From positions 5,149,815-5,213,814 of the forward strand of contig OZ022578.1 in NCBI GenBank assembly GCA_963669155.1: 64,000 nucleotides of DNA, in the 5' to 3' direction. The DNA is from Arbacia lixula. Lineage: Eukaryota; Echinodermata; Echinoidea; Arbacioida; Arbaciidae. Shown here in pieces: positions 38,220-47,665 of the stretch. Numbering within the stretch: the first letter of the stretch is position 1; every line of letters starts with the position of its first letter. Below the pieces are notes generated by a model that worked only from the letters and a program-made list of their open reading frames with translations, ran no database searches and had not been told where the DNA came from. Made by a program: the position numbers and the translations under genes.

Positions 38220-38543
38220 TTAATTAAGCAGATGTGTTTTGAGCTTTGATTTAAAGTTGTTTACGGATGGTGCTTTCCTAACTTCCAGGGGTAAGCTATT
38301 CCAGAGCTTCGGTCCTACACAAGCAAATGTTCGATCACCTAATGTTACTTTTGTTTTGAAGGATGGAATCTGTAAAAGCAGAGGATCTGTTGAACTGCGC
38401 AAATTGCGACCATGATTACTGGTTTTATACCTCAGTAATTCTGTAATGTAGCCAGGAGCTTGACCAAGAAGTGCTTTGTATGTATACAATTAGTAAGACT
38501 TTAAATGTTATACTCTGCCGTATTGGTAACCAATATAGGTTTC
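38220..38543 (-). pseudogene. CR1/L2-type LINE tail, 3' part, interrupted by a TTAA element
   Basis: The minus strand reads LYWLPIRQSITFKVLLIVY, then after a one-base frameshift near 38485 YTYKALLGQAPGYITELL, NHGRNLRSS, and GPKLWNSLPLEVRKAPS, ending FKSKLKTHLLN and a stop at 38220. These are the standard final blocks of a CR1/L2-type reverse transcriptase. It lies in the intron between the 33118 and 40532 exons of the RCC1 gene, in the opposite orientation. The upstream codons (RITPILRN) are found beyond the TTAA element at 38544-38829, showing that the element inserted into this LINE. Confidence 0.85.
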
Positions 38544-38829
38544 TTAAAGGGCATATACTGTACTGGGAAGGCAAAAAAGCCTTCAAAATGTAATTGTTAG
38601 CAATCTACTTGTGATTAAATCACAAATCCTCAAAGTGTTCGGCCCGAACATTTCGAGGATTTAATCCTTAATCATTCATTACTCCACATGTGGATCATTT
38701 GAGGGCAAATAACTTTCAGCAAGCTTCTAAAATAGACAATACATGAATTTAAGACCATTGACAAGAAGATTGCTAACAATTACATTTTGAAGGCATTTTT
38801 GCCTTCCCAGTACAGTATATGCCCTTTAA
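38544..38829. mobile_element. Palindromic TTAA element, copy 2, with one arm shortened
   Basis: It has the same ends (AGGGCATATACTGTACTGGG) and the same right arm as 13405-13777, flanked by TTAA at 38544-38547 and 38826-38829. The left arm lacks roughly 85 bp between CAATCTACTTG and TGATTAAATC, so the hairpin is no longer symmetrical. It sits inside a LINE, which gives an independent check on the borders. Confidence 0.9.
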
Positions 38830-38890
38830 TATTGGTGTGATGCGTGTGATGACAATGGAATATGATTTTCTTCATTTGATATTCCAAGAA
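38830..38890 (-). pseudogene. CR1/L2-type LINE, 5' portion beyond the inserted element
   Basis: Continuing the minus-strand frame of the preceding LINE fragment across the TTAA element gives TRITPIL immediately before RNLYWLP. This is the expected order for this region of the LINE. Further upstream the similarity fades, with a stop codon within about 20 residues. Confidence 0.6.
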
Positions 38891-40531
38891 TGTTTATTTT
38901 TGTTTATTCCTCAATTATTTTATTCCCAGAGCACCTTTGAATATGTTTCTTCTTTTTTCCTTTTTTTTTTCAAATCCCTCCTGAAGAACATGCATATTAC
39001 TGCATGTTTTATTTCACTTGTTATTGGGTTTCTGCCTAGTTTTTCCCATGTAGAAGTATTGTCAAGATTTATATGTAACAAAGTAATTTGTTTTACTATA
39101 TATGTTAATCCTCTCATTGATTAGTCTATTCTATTTTTACATTAATATTTGTTTGTTGTGATCTACAACATTGTCTTACAAATCGACAATGAGAAGTTCA
39201 TTAAATCACAGCAAAATATTCTGTAATTGAAATTGAAATTGAAAATAATTACATTTTTCAACTGTATAGTGGTGAATTGGTAGATGCTGGTTTTGCTTTG
39301 TGCTTTAGCAACATTCCTATAATCATCAATTTTCTGAAAGTCTTGTTGCTTTTCTAATTACTGTATCTATCCTCTCTTGTCATGTTACTGTACCACTAAT
39401 AAATGCACAAGCACATTTATTTCAAGCATCTGAATGTTTTCAAAATAAAAAATGAGTAGACTCAGCAGAAGAATGTGTCTGATTTTATACGGTTCTTGAA
39501 AAGAATAATTAAAAACAATGAATGTGCACATCAATGTATTAAGTACATCTGACCTACAGAATTTCTACAAGAGAAATTATGTCATCGAATATCTTTAAAG
39601 GTGTATACTTAATTCGCAATGTGATATATCTTGATAATCATAAGCTAACTTGTACATGCACATGTTTGAGAGAAAATGTTAAATAATGTGCAATATGCTA
39701 AAAATAAAAATGAGAGACCAAATTCATATAATGCTCAATCATGTAGTAGACCAAGCAATCATTTTTAACACATTTACTAATAAACAGTAATCTTAAAATG
39801 TTCATTCACTCATATCCAGTACTACTGTAAAAGTCCTTCAAAATGGCTTGAAGGAATGATGTAAATCAGCAATGATGATTATAATCTGTGATGGCGATGA
39901 TTCCATTTTACAGCACCAATGTAGAAAAGTACCAAAAAATGTTTGCTTGTAGCTGCTGGTAATTCAACATTTTGCTATGTCTTCCAAAATTCTTCTGTTT
40001 GTGCTACTTTATCTTCCAAATTAGCCTATTGTGTTCCTTTCCATATGCCTTGACATATATTTTCCATTTATATATATTATAGACATATATATTGTGCCAA
40101 AGTAATATGTATATTTTTTACATAATTTATCCTTGCAGTTTGCACTGCTTTAAATAAGATTGCATATTTCTTTCTATAATCTAAGAGAATAAAATGCTAA
40201 CATAAACCGTGCTAATATTTCGACATTTCAACATAAAGTATAGATAAACGAGAGTAGAGTATGACAGGTTCATGAAAATCTGACATTTGGAAATGTTTGT
40301 CAGTTAATCTGAAATCTTGCATTGCTAGTTCTTGTCCAGTTTTCAGGCACTGGGCATTGTTTTATTTATAGATGCTTGAATCAATTTTAATTGAATATTC
40401 AGTTTGATGTGTTCTCTTCTGCCTATGCTTGTGTGCATACTAACAATAAAATTCTTTAACAGCATGTATCTGTATGTATGTTCTGTCTGTTTTGCACTGA
40501 ATTCTTACACACTTCTGTTCATCATTTTCAG

Positions 40532-40589
40532 GGGTATCCCACTCCTTACCTTGATCAAAGTGGACAGGTTGATGATGATGATGATTTAG
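40532..40589 (+). CDS. RCC1-repeat protein, short exon ending in poly-Asp
   Basis: The acceptor ATTTTCAG ends at 40531 and the donor TTAG|GTAACT begins at 40590. The reading GYPTPYLDQSGQ-V-DDDDD-L fits because its single leftover G plus the first two bases of the 45294 exon make Val and open a continuous acidic frame. The Asp run is encoded by GAT triplets, and a 600-bp GAT/GGTGAT array begins about 50 bp downstream in the intron, so this exon probably borders the seed of that microsatellite. The 5' side is problematic: the preceding exon ends in phase 1 but this exon needs phase 0. A GGGG run sits at the acceptor. One G fewer would give the smooth junction KPG-YPTPYL; as read, the splice gives GVSHSLP and a stop. 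An unseen intervening exon is the alternative. Confidence 0.6.
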
Positions 40590-40639
40590 GTAACTTTGGT
40601 GGTGATGAGGAGGAGGAATATGATGACAGTGGAAATCAT

Positions 40640-40754
40640 GGTGTGAAATAGTGATGGTTAGTGTGAATGGTGATGTTGGTGATGATGGTGATGATGGTGA
40701 TGATGGTGATGATGGTGATGATGGTGATGATGGTGATGATGGTGATGATGTTGT

Positions 40755-40800
<46 letters not shown>

Positions 40801-40918
40801 GATGGTGATGATGATGGCGATGATGGTGATGATGGTGATGATGGTGATGATGGTGATGATGGTGATGATGGTGATGATGGTGATGATGGTGGTGATGATG
40901 GTGATGTTGATGATGGTG

Positions 40919-40950
<32 letters not shown>

Positions 40951-41071
40951 GATGATGATGATGATGGTGATGATGATGGTGATGTTGATGATGGTGATGA
41001 TGATGATGGTGATGATGATGATGATGATGAAGGTGATGATGGTGATGATGGTGATCTGATGTTGATGATGG

Positions 41072-41102
<31 letters not shown>

Positions 41103-41154
41103 GATGATGGTGATGATGGTGATGATGGTGATGATGATGGTGATGATGATGGTG

Positions 41155-41186
<32 letters not shown>

Positions 41187-41235
41187 GGTGATGATGATGA
41201 TGGTGATGATGATGATGGTGATGGTGATGGTAAAT
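40640..41235. repeat. (GAT)n / (GGTGAT)n array
   Basis: About 600 bp of GAT and GGT triplets starting 50 bp after the 40532 exon. A regular GATGGTGAT hexamer order dominates at both ends. Confidence 0.97.
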
Positions 41236-41239
41236 GATA

Positions 41240-43200
41240 ATGATGATCATGGTGATACTGATCTCTGGATGAAGGTGATAAAGATGAAGAAAATGATGAC
41301 AATAAGAATGATGGTCCTGGAAATGCCTGATGGAGTAGCAGTGATTATAATGCATGTTGTTATGATTATGATGATTACAGTAGTGATAACTGATATATTG
41401 CTGATATGAGTATTAATGATTACCACATCAGCGAAAGTAGCGATACTTGTAGCCCAATAAAGTAGTACTTATAGTTCTTTCTTCTTTCTTTCTCTAACAA
41501 AGGGGTATCAGCACCCGATCACATCATTACTAATACTACAGTTAGTTCTTCCAAGTCATATTATATTCATTTCTTTTCAAATCAACTTCAATAGGCTGGC
41601 ACCAAACAGAGCGAGGAGAGAACTAACAGAAAAAAAATCACATGTTCAAATGGCTAAAGGGGCCATTGGGGGTAGGTACAGTGCAGAGTCACAAAGGCAA
41701 TAATAAGAAGTGGAACGTGGTATGTAATTGGTCCGTTCTATAATGCTCTGCGGTCATTGCCTTCTGTCTCTGCACTTCCATTTCCACACAATTGGCTCAC
41801 TCCTGGCACAGAACAAAATGCTTGCCCAAAACTAATTATTTTCCCAAATCATACAGTAAATCCTCTTGTACTGATGTAAATAATGTGTTTTCAAATATAT
41901 AAAGCTAGTTGTGGTTTTCACATGTCTACAAGTATTTTATTTTCACCTTTTGTGCTAAGACACACTGATGTTGTATTGTGTATTACTTATAAATGTTAAA
42001 TCGAATCAGTAGTATGTAAACAAATTAATGAACTTGCTTTATTCTGGTGGTGAAAAAAGATACACAAATGATTAAATTTCTGATCAGAGCCCTTGAGAAC
42101 TTGGAAACTTGACTAAAGAAGTATACTTTTTGTGCAGAGAGCATAATTAGAATGAAACGGCACCTTGTCGTAACTCCTGAGCCAGAGAAAATGCTGCACT
42201 GTGTTCTCAGGCCCTGTCTTATAAAGATTTATGATTGATATCAATTGTAATTCTGCAAATTAGAGATCGGGGATTGGACTTACTATCGATTCAGATAGAT
42301 TGCAAGTCGTTATAAGCCAGGGGCTGTGAAGCTGAAATGTGACCATAGAAGGACAGTCACATCACAGAGAGATACTTCTATTGTATATATCCTGCTATGC
42401 GAGAATGTGAATGAACTCTCCTAGAAATAGACCTAATTTACAACAACACAATTAGTCTACGTTGTAAATAAGACAACAAATTGCGTAGCATTGATCTGTC
42501 CCAGTTTTTCTGCCTAACCTTTTGTCCTTATCCTATATGTCAGTGATCTATCTCATCTCATCGCTGTTTATCCCAGTTAAGTACCCAGAGGAGGAGGAGG
42601 AGAACAAAACTTGATTCACAAATGTGGTAAAGCAGATGGAGTGAAATGAGGGGGATTCTACCCATGTTTTGTCTTCCCGTCCAGTTGTTGTTGATGCCAA
42701 GACCTGCCCTGTTTGTATTGGTTACCAGCCCCTCTTTCATATTCTAAAAGTAATCCTATGGAGAGAATTCACTGGAGATGGCACAGGAATGGCCTGAGTT
42801 TTTAGCTAGGTTTTCTGAAGCTCTGAATTTCATTATAAATTATGAAAGGAATGTTTGTATTGATTGTGATGATAATGAAGATAAGATTAATACTGTGCAG
42901 TATTAAAATCAATTCATACCCAATGCACTTTGAAATATGGAATGCAAATGACGATTAATGTTCAGAAACTTGGTTTTAAACAGCTTTTACCAAGACCCCC
43001 AACAAATTAAGGCCTGACAAAAAATACTGTCTAAGAATGTTTTTAGATCTTGGAGTAGTATGCTTATTCTTTTGTTCAAATTTACATTTTGTGATATAAA
43101 ATATATATTTGTGTTCATATATTTCTGTGTGTTATTGTATACATTATGTACCATAAGTAGGCATTTGGGTTTTGAAAAGATTCCCTGGTTGAAAAAAATA
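41240..43200. other. Intronic sequence of the RCC1 gene, nothing assigned
   Basis: Lies between the 40532 and 45294 exons. No additional exon with suitable frame and splice sites was recognised. Confidence 0.5.
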
Positions 43201-43212
43201 TTTATCGGCATA

Positions 43213-43300
43213 GATGTCGGTGTGAATGGGGCCCAATGTACTCTCTGCCCTGATAGGATGTCGGTGTGAATGGGGCCCAATGTACTCTCTGCCCTGATAG
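43213..43300. repeat. Perfect 44-bp tandem duplication
   Basis: GATGTCGGTGTGAATGGGGC starts at 43213 and 43257. The two 44-bp units are identical, so the event is recent. Confidence 0.9.
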
Positions 43301-44506
43301 GATGAAAGCACCGGACCTCCGATAGTCGTCCAGATATCTGGGTCAACCGAAATGTACAAATTAGAGCAAACAGTTACAGATCAAGACAGGCTCAATGAAC
43401 AGCTTCTGTTATTGCTGCGCTGCCTGGATTAAAAGGGCTTTTGTAAATCGTAGTGTTTTTTTTTTTCTTTCTTTCTTCATTCATTCATTCAAAGTGTAGT
43501 TACTGCCGGAGCTGGCTGTTAGTTGGTGGTCATGGTGTGGTTGTGATGGTGGTAGTGGGGCATTGATGGAAGGGCAGGGGTAGGGGTATTGTTGGTGTCT
43601 ACCCCGTCCCCCGAAGGCCCGTTTTCCTATTGCTCAATCACGGCTAAATATTTGTCTCGCTCATTGATACAGACTAAAGTCTGGGGTGATAAATGATCAC
43701 TGATTGGCTAGGCACGGGCGTTCTATTTGTGCCGCTGTGCTCCCCCATTAATTTTGATGGCAGCATGTATTAGACTAGTGATATGGGTCGTGCTTTAAAA
43801 CTGCAACAGAAATAGATTATGTGACAACTTACTCAAACTGAGTCGTGAACGTTTCTTTAATTTGTAGTAAAAATATCAATCTCTTCTGCAATGTATGAAT
43901 GGATGGATTGTGTTTTATATAATATCAATAAAGTCATTAGTAAGATGTTCAATTTTTTGCCTCCTTCTACATAATTATGGCAATTTCACCCACCATTATC
44001 TACTTTGCCAGACAAAATTACTCTAAAGTCATAGACAAAAAATGCAGATGGAGGAGGCATAGACGTATAAAGTCTACACTTTCAAGATAAATGCGTACAT
44101 ATTTCTTGCTCTTGTATTCAAAATATAGGGATTTATGTATGTTTTATTAAATTACTCAGCTGGCTGGATCATTTCAAACTAAAGAATTATATATGATAAC
44201 AGCACTTTCTTAAATATTTGCAGAAGAATGCTACATCTCAAAAGTTTGCTTTCTGATCTCAGTAAAATCAATTCCCCTTCGTCCCATATCATGATTTTTG
44301 TGATTTTATAAATTCCATTATAATGCTTTCCTTGATAGAATCCTACAGGAATGTATATGCAGTCATTATTGCAAATAGTTGTGTGCAATTGGAAATCTGT
44401 CATTCCCAACTTCAAAACAAATGTGTTGACTTCCATCATTGATTTCAGTAATTGACTCTCTGAAGGTATTCCGTTAGTCAAAGAAAAGACAAGAAACCTC
44501 ATCCTT

Positions 44507-44593
44507 TTAACTCTCTGTCCACCGTTGAGCTTTGCAGGTGATAGACACACAACTCCCATTGAGCAGCAGTTGGTGTGGCACCCAAACGGTTAA
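44507..44593. mobile_element. Micro TTAA-bounded unit (87 bp)
   Basis: TTAACTCTCTG at the left and CGGTTAA at the right, with the central motif ACACACAACTCCCAT similar to the central part of the 33600 units. Confidence 0.5.
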
Positions 44594-44728
44594 TTATTTT
44601 GTATTAATCATTTCAAGCCCTGCCAGTTTGACGAGCACCCACTAATTGTTCTGTGTGTAGCACACCCATCGGCTGTAATTATCACAAGCCCTCTACTCAT
44701 TGCATAGAAGAATGTCTCCTGACACAGG

Positions 44729-44808
44729 TTAACTCATTCACAGCTAGACATCATACAGCCCTATGGGATGTGTGTATTAGTGATTGGGAAATGCCTTAAC
44801 AGAGTTAA
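44729..44808. mobile_element. Micro TTAA-bounded unit (80 bp), inverted relative to the 33600 array
   Basis: Its reverse complement shares CCCATAGGGCTGTATG and the GAGTTAA terminus with the 33600 array. TTAA stands at both ends. Confidence 0.65.
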
Positions 44809-44956
44809 ACTCCCAACAGTGATGCTTTTTTCCTGATTGGTCATTAACAGAGAGAAAGCAGTGCCATTGTTTGGGTTACTGCATTCTAACTGGTTAACTC
44901 CATATGGACTTGATACAGTTGTACTCTATAGGATTTCTTTTCATTACCTTGATTGT

Positions 44957-45220
44957 CTCGCCTGAACACAGTTCAACAGAGACCTAGTAATCACTTTTCC
45001 TGTTAGTCTGTTGGTCTGTTACAAAGACGTTGAAGTTTTTGTTTAAGTTGCTCTCATTGCTTATTTCTGCATCAATTATGATCACACTTGGTACAAATGA
45101 TCCTTGGGTAATACCACATGTGTTGATGAGGATGATGAGGTCAAAGGTCATCTCGGCACCATTTTAAGTATTTGAAAAAAAAAAATCAGGCGAGATTCCT
45201 GGTTCGTGAACCACCTTGTT
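44957..45220. repeat. Dispersed repeat, GTCTGTTGGTCTGTT family, copy 2
   Basis: TCTCGCCTGA at 44957 and its exact complement TCAGGCGAGA at 45186-45195 form an inverted pair. The rest matches 22849-23145. It lies in the last long intron of the RCC1 gene. Confidence 0.85.
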
Positions 45221-45293
45221 GGTTATCGGAAGAAATGTGCTGAAGGCATGTGAAGGATTAATGATGGCAATATTGGTGATGTCCTCTTCACAG

Positions 45294-45439
45294 TGAGACA
45301 GGCACTGGAGGAAGAGTCCGTGGGATCCGAGGAGGAAGAGGAGGAGGAGGACGACGACGGCTTTCTGGTTGCCATGGAAGCAAGGGATACAATCCAAGAT
45401 GAGGAGGAGGAGGCAGATTTCTGGGAGTTGTCAGAAGAG
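45294..45439 (+). CDS. RCC1-repeat protein, acidic exon
   Basis: The acceptor CTTCACAG ends at 45293 and the donor GAAGAG|GTGAGA begins at 45440. The frame runs two bases plus 48 codons and stays open into the terminal exon in phase 0. It encodes RQALEESVGSE followed by a Glu/Asp run, then GFLVAMEARDTIQDE and ADFWELSEE. More than a third of the residues are Asp or Glu, and no folded domain is visible. Acidic low-complexity segments after an RCC1 propeller are known from RPGR-type and nucleoplasmic proteins, so a linker or binding tail is plausible; the exact role is unknown. The segment GFLVAMEARDTIQDE has a partial echo in the terminal exon (LVAMEEARGDIKEE), suggesting a short internal duplication. 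A dispersed repeat copy ends only about 70 bp upstream of the acceptor. Confidence 0.78.
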
Positions 45440-45927
45440 GTGAGAAGTCTGGGGTTAGAATGAATGGGAAGTCTGGGATCATACTGCTGTTGTCATAGCC
45501 TCAAAAATGTTGACATGTTTGAGCAATTTGATGAAATTAAAGATATTAATAAACTACGAAAATCTGGAATTAGACCAGTGTCTAAACTCTTTGGACTAGG
45601 TTTTCACATGAGATCTTGCCCACATGGTTTGAATGAAACCCATGACAGGAACCAAAAGGGGCCAAATGAGATCATAACTGTACTTTAATTCCTGTATATG
45701 ATTGATTTCTGCAATCATTAAAACAGTCACAAAATATATGTTTTGCCAAAGAAAATACTTCACACACCTATGATTCTTTTTTCAAACTGAAATACTTTCA
45801 TGAGTTACCCTACAGCAGTAGCAACAATGAGTTGTTTCATTCTTTTCATTGACACAAATTATTAGAATTATTATTTAAATGTTTCATTCGAGGGATTTAT
45901 CTCTATTTTCTTTGACTGGTCTTCCAG

Positions 45928-47229
45928 GTCGCTCTTCCAGTGGAAGGGGGATCAGACGCGAAGCCTGCGACCACATCCAGTGCTTTTGACCGCTTAAAGC
46001 CACCGTACAAATTGGAAAAAGAAGGCACCACTTTAACATTAGCAGAATTCTACTCCACTACCCCAACCCCAAGAGCTCTATTCAAAACACCCAGGAGGAC
46101 TAGTCTTAGGGGTGTTAAGCAGAAAAAGGAAGAGGAGGCAGGAAGTGAAGACAGGGGAAGAGAATTTGTGGATGGTGATGAAAGCAAAACTGAAGAATTA
46201 GAGGGAAAATATGTGCGTGGGGATGATGATGATGATGGGGAGACAGAAGAAATGGATGATCCAGAACGGTTGATGATGGGAGATCTCGCTGAAAGTGGAG
46301 CTAAAGATGAAGAGGAGGAAGTTTTAGTAGGAGGATTGGTTGCTATGGAGGAAGCGAGAGGGGATATCAAGGAGGAGAGAGCGTCACAGGATCCCATGCC
46401 AACAAAGAGTCCATCTACCTTGAGGACAGCTCGTACCAGTCTGCCAAAGAACATGCACCTGTCTCGCTCTAAAACCATGGGCAGCATCCCCAAGAAGCCC
46501 TCCCCAAAGGGTAGCCTCCCCAGGGTCTACGACATGACGGCCATGAGTGGGGGCGGGGATGGGGGCGGGGGCGGGGGTGGGGGGGATGCAGACAGTGGAG
46601 GAATGCCAGTGAAATTTGTCGTTGATAAGCATGTTGCGATATCATCCAGGAATACACACTCTCCATCGTCATCCCCCACCTCCTCCGCCTCTTCCACTTC
46701 ATCACGGGGGAGACAGGCTGCCCCAAAGAAGATGGTTGCTACTGTCAGCATGGTGGGGGGTCTGAAGGGGGACCTGCCTCTTGGGAATGAGCGTGTGACG
46801 ACTAACAGCATGCCCGCTCCAAAGCTAACGAGGGCACACACCCTGTATGGCCAGATGCGGACCCAGAATCGGGATAAACCAAAAGGAGCGCCGTACTCGC
46901 CACCCATTGCTCGTGCCGTTGCGCCAACTGTTTCCATGGCCTATAAGACCAAACAGCCAATCATCTCGCAAGGAACGAGTCCAGTGAATTCACCAAAGCT
47001 TCGAACCAGGGGTGGGGTGCCCCCATTGGGACAGGTCAGGCAGCCCCCGCAGCCTAAGACTATGGGTGGGACTGAGAGGTTGGTGAGCGGAGGGGCACGT
47101 CCCATCGGAGCTACCTCCCAACAGCGCAGACCAATGTTCTCTTCCGCGTCGTCATGGCGACAGAGGCCAGAGGTGGCAGGGAAAGGGAAACCTCTTGGTG
47201 GAAGCCCATCTCATATAGAAGACTTATAA
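45928..47229 (+). CDS. RCC1-repeat protein, terminal exon: disordered Ser/Thr/Pro-rich basic tail
   Basis: The acceptor GTCTTCCAG ends at 45927. It is 433 codons plus a TAA stop at 47227-47229, in frame with the preceding exon, and begins VALPVEGGSDAKP. There is no ATG at the start of the open frame, so this is a 3' exon and not a separate gene. The first 70 residues are basic with proline-directed sites (YSTTPTPR, FKTPRRTSLR). Residues about 70-155 are acidic. After this come Ser/Pro and Arg/Lys-rich stretches (HLSRSKTMGSIPKKPSPK, GTSPVNSPKLRTRGG), a Gly run encoded by 46549-46586, and a Ser/Thr block near residues 245-260. No catalytic or known folded domain is visible; the composition is that of a long disordered, probably phosphorylated tail. 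The G-rich stretch at 46549-46586 could form a quadruplex. Codon phase, splice sites and length make a real exon very likely; the family is unrecognised. Confidence 0.85.
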   Translation, partial: VALPVEGGSDAKPATTSSAFDRLKPPYKLEKEGTTLTLAEFYSTTPTPRALFKTPRRTSLRGVKQKKEEEAGSEDRGREFVDGDESKTEELEGKYVRGDDDDDGETEEMDDPERLMMGDLAESGAKDEEEEVLVGGLVAMEEARGDIKEERASQDPMPTKSPSTLRTARTSLPKNMHLSRSKTMGSIPKKPSPKGSLPRVYDMTAMSGGGDGGGGGGGGDADSGGMPVKFVVDKHVAISSRNTHSPSSSPTSSASSTSSRGRQAAPKKMVATVSMVGGLKGDLPLGNERVTTNSMPAPKLTRAHTLYGQMRTQNRDKPKGAPYSPPIARAVAPTVSMAYKTKQPIISQGTSPVNSPKLRTRGGVPPLGQVRQPPQPKTMGGTERLVSGGARPIGATSQQRRPMFSSASSWRQRPEVAGKGKPLGGSPSHIEDL

Positions 47230-47355
47230 CTAAAGACTAAAGTTTGCTATGATACGCAAGGGATACTTCCTGAAGAAAGTGTACCTCAGGGACATAATTT
47301 AGCTCCTGTGAGTTTGCTATATTGCACGCTGTTTTTGTGTAAGTCATATTGATAA

Positions 47356-47665
47356 TTAAAGGTACCCGTCCCTTTTTCAGACCTAATTCTGAAAGTTCCC
47401 TGACTTTGTCATCATTTGAGAGAGAGTGGCTTTATAACCTTTCCCTGGAATCGACAAAGCGTAATATTCGGTTTTGAGGAAATAATCTTCAACAATTGAT
47501 CGAGTTTACTTTTTTCGTACCACGTGAATAGTCAAATCTGAGTGAAAACTAGTTAGATTTTCATTTATTCTACAGAAGTTATAGGTATCCCAAAGATATG
47601 TGCTAAATATGTGCAAACTTTCATGAAGTTTGCAGATGTTTGTAAAAGGGACAGGCCATCTTTAA
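47356..47665. mobile_element. ~310-bp TTAA element, copy 1 (probably in the RCC1-gene 3' UTR)
   Basis: TTAA at 47356-47359 and 47662-47665. The ends AAGGTACCCGTCCCTTTT and, inverted, AAGATGGCCTGTCCCTTTT form an imperfect terminal repeat. It shares most of its length with 50577-50904 in the same orientation (for example GTTCCCTGACTTTGTCATCA). It begins 127 bp after the RCC1-gene stop codon, so if the transcript is not polyadenylated very early the element is transcribed as 3' UTR. Confidence 0.85.
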
